Assembly (NCBI GenBank): GCA_002706365.1
Contig: PALM01000020.1
Coordinates: 1-64,000 of the forward strand
Reading direction: 5' to 3'
DNA from: Flavobacteriales bacterium
GTDB lineage: Bacteria > Bacteroidota > Bacteroidia > Flavobacteriales_E > Vicingaceae
Length of the DNA stretch: 64,000 nt
The position numbers and the translations under genes were made by a program. Positions 59,980 to 64,000 of this stretch are shown here, piece by piece. Within the stretch, counting starts at the first letter, position 1; each line of letters starts with the position of its first letter. The notes under the pieces are model-generated. The model saw only the letters and a program-made list of their open reading frames with translations, was not told the origin of the DNA and did no database searches.

Positions 59980-60004
59980 TGTCACATCGAGCGGAGTCGA
60001 GATG
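59980..60004. repeat. 25-nt GAGCGG/GTCGAG interspersed repeat, copy 3
   Basis: TGTCACATCGAGCGGAGTCG and five more bases; can fold as ACATCGA / TCGAGATGT with a two-base bulge. It lies just after dnaA (stop at 60014) and may act as a weak transcription end. Confidence 0.75.
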
Positions 60005-60013
60005 TCAGATTTG

Positions 60014-61447
60014 CTATTGGATGCTGATCTTCTTCTCCAGATCCGTGATATAACCTCTGAATCGCTTATCAGTATCGATCAAGTTGTTCACCGTCTTGCA
60101 AGCGTGAAGCACTGTTGCGTGGTCTTTGCCACCGCAATGCATTCCAATGTTAGCTAAACTTGACTTGGTCATCTTCTTCGCAAAGAACATGGCAATTTGA
60201 CGAGCCTGAACGACTTCTCTCTTTCTGGTCTTCGACTTGAGTAGTTCAATTGGAAGATCGAAATAATCGCAAACCACTTTTTGGATATAGTCGATAGATA
60301 CTTCTCTAGCCGTATTCTTCACAAACTTGTCGATCATCTGCTTGGCCAATTCCAAGGTAATCGCTTTTTTGTTCAGAGAAGATTGAGCCAATAGAGAGAT
60401 CAATGCACCTTCCAGTTCACGAATGTTTGTTGTGATACTATATGCCAAATACTCTACTACTTCTTTAGGAAGCTCTAATCCTTCATTGTACATCTTGGTT
60501 TCCAAGATGGCAATTCTGGTTTCCAGTCCAGGATTTTGCAGATCGGCAGAAAGTCCCCATTTGAAGCGCGACAATAGTCTTTGCTCCATACCTTGAAGCT
60601 CAACAGGAGCTTTATCGGAAGTTAGGATCAACTGCTTGCCGGTTTGGTGCAGATGGTTGAAGATGTGAAAGAACACATCTTGGGTTTTTTCTTTTCCGCT
60701 GAAGAATTGTACATCATCGATGATCAACACATCCATCATTTGATAGAAGTGGATGAAATCATTCTGATTGTTGTTTCTCACGGCATCGATGAATTGATGC
60801 GTGAACTTTTCAGAAGAAACGTATAGTACAGTCTTATTAGGATGGTTGTTCTTGATCTCAATACCAATAGAGTGGGCTAGGTGAGTCTTACCCAATCCAA
60901 CGCCACCGTAGATCAATAGTGGGTTAAAAGCAGTTCCACCCGGATTCTTAGCTACTGCATAACCGGCAGATCTAGCCAATCGATTACAGTCGCCTTCTAT
61001 AAAATTATCGAATGAATAATTCGGATTCAGTTGAGAATCTATATTGACCTTCTTCAGTCCGGGAATAATAAAAGGGTTCTTTATTCCTTTCTCACCGTTT
61101 ACATCAATAGGTACTGATACAGGCTCGTTCTTAAGCGCCTGGCGGTTAGTAGTTGGGATTTTTACGGTGTAGGGTTTGGGACTGTGAAGATTGTTCTCCA
61201 TGATGATGCTATACTCCAGCTTTCCTTCATTGCCCAATTCCTTTTTGATCGTTTTCTTAAGTAAAGAAATGTAGTGTTCTTCTAGCCACTCGTAGAAAAA
61301 TTGAGAGGGTACCTGTATGGTTAGTACTTGGTTGGAAAGTTTAATAGGAGTAATGGGCTCGAACCAGGTTTTGTAACTTTGAAGACTAACATTGTCTTTG
61401 ATTACGGACAAACAATTTTCCCAAACTTGGTTAAAGTCTTTACTCAT
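60014..61447 (-). CDS. dnaA: Chromosomal replication initiator DnaA
   Basis: Binds DnaA boxes and melts the origin. 477 aa from the ATG at 61447. Domain I (about 1-85, VWENCLSVIKDNVSLQSYKTWFEPI), linker, AAA+ domain III with Walker A YGGVGLGKTHLAHSIG and Walker B VLIIDDVQFFSGKEKTQ, arginine-finger box 7 region (SRFKWGL), and domain IV with the DNA-binding signature GGKDHATVLHACKTV. A start at 61525 (26 residues more) would translate promoter DNA and is unlikely. Stands with the LMW phosphatase and RsmI-like genes on the same strand. No origin-like cluster of DnaA boxes was found on either side. Confidence 0.98.
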   Translation of the reverse strand: MSKDFNQVWENCLSVIKDNVSLQSYKTWFEPITPIKLSNQVLTIQVPSQFFYEWLEEHYISLLKKTIKKELGNEGKLEYSIIMENNLHSPKPYTVKIPTTNRQALKNEPVSVPIDVNGEKGIKNPFIIPGLKKVNIDSQLNPNYSFDNFIEGDCNRLARSAGYAVAKNPGGTAFNPLLIYGGVGLGKTHLAHSIGIEIKNNHPNKTVLYVSSEKFTHQFIDAVRNNNQNDFIHFYQMMDVLIIDDVQFFSGKEKTQDVFFHIFNHLHQTGKQLILTSDKAPVELQGMEQRLLSRFKWGLSADLQNPGLETRIAILETKMYNEGLELPKEVVEYLAYSITTNIRELEGALISLLAQSSLNKKAITLELAKQMIDKFVKNTAREVSIDYIQKVVCDYFDLPIELLKSKTRKREVVQARQIAMFFAKKMTKSSLANIGMHCGGKDHATVLHACKTVNNLIDTDKRFRGYITDLEKKISIQ

Positions 61448-61730
61448 TCTAAACGATTTAGTCAGTTTTTTTGAATTGCGATAAACTACAGAATTAGCCT
61501 CCAAAATGCAAGAAAAAATCAACAATTATTTTGCTTTCAATTAAATTTCAGCTCGACTTAGATGCCGTTGTAAGTTGTTGATTATCAATAGCTAATAGCA
61601 AAGTCTATTATCTGTCGATCGCTGGACAAATATTTGAAGAAAAAAGTGAAATAAAAAATGTTTTAACCCTTGATTATTTAAAATCTTTTTGTCTAATGTT
61701 AAAAAAGATTAGGTTCCTCAATAAAGTCAC
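61448..61730. other. A+T-rich divergent spacer between dnaA and thioesterase
   Basis: 283 bases without a gene. It must hold the dnaA promoter and that of the thioesterase. I see a TTGATTATCAA palindrome near 61576 and A/T tracts, but no cluster of TTATCCACA-like boxes, so I do not call it oriC. Confidence 0.6.
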
Positions 61731-62135
61731 ATGATACAAGAAAGAACGAAAATAAGAGTAAGATATTCTGAAACCGATCAAATGGGTTTTGTCTATTATG
61801 GAAACTACGCCACCTATTTAGAAGTTGGTAGGGTGGATGTTATGAAAAAGGCGGGAATTTCATATCGCAAACTTGAAGAAGAAGGTATAGGGCTACCTGT
61901 TAGGGAGATGAACATCAAGTATAAGCAAGCGGCTTTATACGATGATGAGATCGAAGTAATCACCACTATAAGGGAGATGCCCGACAGATTCATCACTTTC
62001 GATTATGAGATCATGAGGGGAGATGAGCTACTGATCACAGCAAGTACCACATTGTTCTTTATGGAGAAAGGAAGCAATAGATTGACTAGAATGCCACAGA
62101 AGATGCACGATCAATTAAAACCTTTCTTCAGTTGA
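61731..62135 (+). CDS. Acyl-CoA thioesterase, YbgC/4HBT hot-dog family
   Basis: 134 aa, single hot-dog domain. Active-site region VRYSETDQMGFVYYGNYATYLEVGRVDV with the catalytic Asp in SETDQMG, and a IKYKQAALYDDEIEVIT strand. Hydrolyses acyl-CoA or 4-hydroxybenzoyl-CoA thioesters; the YbgC type is linked to Tol-Pal in other bacteria, but no tol genes are seen. The last 25 bases overlap the glycosyltransferase gene on the other strand. The promoter lies in the spacer shared with dnaA. Confidence 0.9.
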   Translation: MIQERTKIRVRYSETDQMGFVYYGNYATYLEVGRVDVMKKAGISYRKLEEEGIGLPVREMNIKYKQAALYDDEIEVITTIREMPDRFITFDYEIMRGDELLITASTTLFFMEKGSNRLTRMPQKMHDQLKPFFS

Positions 62136-63118
62136 TCAAAGCGTTTTCTTCCTTTCAGGAAATGATCATAGACAATTGATCCTTGATAGATCCCATATAG
62201 ATTGGCATGTTCTACTTTGCTTTTCTTCACCTTGAATCCATAGAAAGAAAAGTGAGCCTTAAGGATTGCAAAGGCATGGGTTAATCCATTATCGAGCATC
62301 AGTTTCAAGAATGCGAGTCCGTCTAACAACAAACGATAAAGGATCTTAAGGCTGGAAAAACCAGAGTGATCATTCTTCTTTAAAGTGATCAGACTGTTTC
62401 TGAAGTTTAGGAATGTTTTTCTGGGGTTGGTGTTATTAATAGTACCACCTCCTAAATGATATACCTCACTCTTGCCGCAGTAGTATACTTTATTACCTAG
62501 ATTCTTTGCTCTCCAACAGAGGTCGATCTCTTCCATATGGGCAAAGTATCTTTCATCAAAGCCTTCCAACTGCCAGAATAGCTCAGAGCGAATGAACATG
62601 CATGCTCCTGTTGCCCAAAACACCTCAGTGGTGTCGTTGTACTGACCCTTATCTTCTTCTAAGTCTTGGAAAATCCTGCCGCGACAGAAAGGATAGCCAA
62701 GATAATCGATAAATCCACCAGCAGCTCCGGCATATTCGAATCTATTCTTTTCTCTATAAGAGAGGATCTTCGGTTGAGCAATAGAGATGCTAGGATCCGA
62801 TTCCATAAGATCAATGATAGGACCGATCCAATTGGGACTTACCTCCACATCCGAATTCAGAAGGATGTAATAGTCTTCTTTGATGGATCTGAGGCCTTCA
62901 TTATATCCACCTGCAAATCCGGTATTGGAGGAATTCTGAATGATCTTCACTGATGGGAATTCATTCTTCAGCACTTCTATAGAGTCGTCTGTGGAATCAT
63001 TGTCGATCACATAGACCACGGCCTCTTTAGAGTGTTCAATTACAGAAGGTAAATAGGTTCTTAAATGCTCTCTGCCATTCCAATTCAGAATAGCCACCGC
63101 TACAGTTCTCTCCATCAA
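62111..63118 (-). CDS. Glycosyltransferase family 2
   Basis: 335 aa. GT-A signature ILNWNGREHLRTYLPSVI, VYVIDNDSTDDSIEVL, the DxD at LLNSDVEVSP, the acceptor region WATGACMFIRSEL and EIDLCWRAKNLGNKVYY. Resembles rhamnosyl- and other transferases used for cell-surface polysaccharide. The C-terminus has weakly hydrophobic segments that may attach it to the membrane. Gene follows the GWxTD protein on the minus strand after a 54-base gap. Confidence 0.92.
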   Translation of the reverse strand: MMERTVAVAILNWNGREHLRTYLPSVIEHSKEAVVYVIDNDSTDDSIEVLKNEFPSVKIIQNSSNTGFAGGYNEGLRSIKEDYYILLNSDVEVSPNWIGPIIDLMESDPSISIAQPKILSYREKNRFEYAGAAGGFIDYLGYPFCRGRIFQDLEEDKGQYNDTTEVFWATGACMFIRSELFWQLEGFDERYFAHMEEIDLCWRAKNLGNKVYYCGKSEVYHLGGGTINNTNPRKTFLNFRNSLITLKKNDHSGFSSLKILYRLLLDGLAFLKLMLDNGLTHAFAILKAHFSFYGFKVKKSKVEHANLYGIYQGSIVYDHFLKGRKRFDQLKKGFN

Positions 63119-63172
63119 TTTTGCTTATCGTGAAAGGCAAACGGCAAAACTAAGGATTCAATTGCATTGAAA

Positions 63173-64000
63173 TTAACGCGGATTATCCCAGAGGTCTCTT
63201 GCTTCTTCCTGAATAATTGCTCCTTCAGGCGTTTCTGCTGCATTATTGAGGTTAGGATTACCTCTACTAATGAGTTTGAATTCCCAGTTTGGATTCTTGA
63301 TCTCACCTGGAACATTGGAGTGGAGGACTTCATAACCGAGCATTTCCATTGAAGGACTATAGAAAACGAATTTTCTATTAGTTTGTCCGTTCAGATTATA
63401 GTATTGCCATACACTATAAGGATAGGTATCGCGCTGATAGGGTACATTTTGCATTGAACTAGGCGGACCGTATTGCAGGTAAACCCTTCCTCTTTCTGTC
63501 TGATAGCCTTGAATGTTGCCATAACCGAATAGCTCATTCACTTTTTCTACTTCTTGTTTGTACTCAAACCAAGCTTCATCTGGTTTATTGATATCTCTTT
63601 CCTTCCAGAAGTTCAAGAAGTATTGCTGCATGAGCTTAATGTCGCCGTAGTTTACTTGATTCTTGGCGTACTGCAATTCAGAAGCGGATGAGATAGGAGC
63701 GAGGCATTTAATGTAATCGGTTAGCTGCGCTTGATTGTTCAATGAATCCACAAAGGTATTCTCAGTGCGCACAGCAGAATAATCTTTTAGATTAGGATTG
63801 GAGCGATGAAAACGAATGGATTGGGAGGCAATTTCTTCATTCTCGCGATTCTTTAGAGTGATCAGCAGATCGTATTTTCCCGTTGGCAGATCCTTTAGAT
63901 TGAATGATTGGATCACAGGGATAACCGGCGCAGCGGTCATACGTTTATATGTTTTAAGACTGGCGATCACCTGATTATCTTCCGTACTCACCACGCTGCA
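63173..64000 (-). CDS. GWxTD domain protein, cut at the window edge
   Basis: Partial: the reading frame is open to the last base, so the N-terminus is missing; 275 residues are seen. Landmarks: WKERDINKPDEAWFEYKQEVEKVNELFGYGNIQGYQTERGRVYLQYGPPS, the GWxTD-type region close to VWQYYNLNGQTNRKFVFYSPSMEMLGY. GWxTD proteins belong to the Bacteroidota T9SS/lipoprotein-associated set, role poorly known. The front part (RFHRSNPNLKDYSAVRTENTFVDSLNNQ) is beta-rich. Confidence 0.85.
   Translation of the reverse strand, partial: CSVVSTEDNQVIASLKTYKRMTAAPVIPVIQSFNLKDLPTGKYDLLITLKNRENEEIASQSIRFHRSNPNLKDYSAVRTENTFVDSLNNQAQLTDYIKCLAPISSASELQYAKNQVNYGDIKLMQQYFLNFWKERDINKPDEAWFEYKQEVEKVNELFGYGNIQGYQTERGRVYLQYGPPSSMQNVPYQRDTYPYSVWQYYNLNGQTNRKFVFYSPSMEMLGYEVLHSNVPGEIKNPNWEFKLISRGNPNLNNAAETPEGAIIQEEARDLWDNPR

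Noticed and set aside
61448-61525. Longer N-terminus for DnaA
   Set aside because: The 26 extra residues are not like domain I and would translate the promoter.
61448-61730. Chromosomal origin next to dnaA
   Set aside because: The spacer is A+T-rich, but I found no cluster of TTATCCACA-type boxes there or after dnaA. dnaA alone does not prove an adjacent origin. GC-skew over the full chromosome would decide.

Overview
The window looks like a 64 kb piece of chromosome from a member of Bacteroidota, probably of the order Flavobacteriales. Grounds: type IX secretion (T9SS) hallmarks (a giant CHU_C/gliding-motility C-terminal protein, a PorP/SprF protein, a PorE-like TPR-PD40-OmpA protein, type A sorting-domain proteins, a GWxTD protein), many SPII lipoproteins, promoter boxes fitting TAnnTTTG, A+T-rich spacers with few Shine-Dalgarno sites, and a dnaA / LMW phosphatase / RsmI-like neighbourhood. 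I cannot name a genus. No rRNA, tRNA, CRISPR array, transposase or phage gene was seen.

Layout. 0-8 kb: lipoprotein, ferritin, S9 peptidase, GH113-like lipoprotein, cold-shock protein and SulP transporter, separated by spacers packed with short-period repeats. 8-11.3 kb: thrS-infC-rpmI-rplT, with infC apparently starting at a rare ATA codon. 11.4-20.5 kb: a lipoprotein and a secreted protein, a second S9 peptidase, then a + strand run of M1 peptidase, small His/Cys-rich protein, TonB-dependent receptor and lipoprotein, followed by two tiny paralogous lipoproteins (55 and 47 aa). 20.4-31.7 kb: secreted trypsin-like protease with a T9SS tail, alpha/beta hydrolase, tsaD, TamB-like protein, GT2, PAP2 phosphatase, UbiA prenyltransferase. 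31.7-37.8 kb: lipoamide dehydrogenase, aldehyde dehydrogenase, and an oxidative-stress module (oxyR divergent from peroxiredoxin-thioredoxin-small protein) with a recognisable OxyR operator, then SRAP. 37.9-49.4 kb: DFDPG-repeat T9SS cargo, DISM-PP2C sensor phosphatase, vWA + MoxR-like AAA pair, lipoprotein MsrA, HEAT-like protein, TMTC-like TPR glycosyltransferase, fatty acid desaturase, small protein. 49.5-57.8 kb: T9SS type B cassette (CHU_C adhesin, PorP/SprF, PorE-like). 57.9-64 kb: GlcNAc kinase-like, RsmI-like methylase, LMW phosphatase, dnaA, thioesterase, GT2 and a cut-off GWxTD protein.

The most unusual signals are non-coding. About a dozen intergenic tracts carry tandem arrays with a 7-bp period but several unrelated unit sequences (CTAGANY, TTCRTAA, CTCCAAA, TTTCATA, CCGGCTT, GATAAGG, GATTGAG types), plus one array of 10-11 bp units. 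Several begin at, or in phase with, the stop codon of the gene before. They lie at 1.1-8.0 kb and 37.8-60 kb and I saw none between about 8.8 and 37.8 kb. They mix with a 25-nt GAGCGG/GTCGAG repeat (three copies) and with perfect hairpins. I know of no assigned function for them. The second candidate novelty is the tandem mini-lipoprotein pair sharing C-x5-GMKV-x5-M-x-N-x-K-H.

All gene functions come from reading motifs and recalling families. No database search was run.
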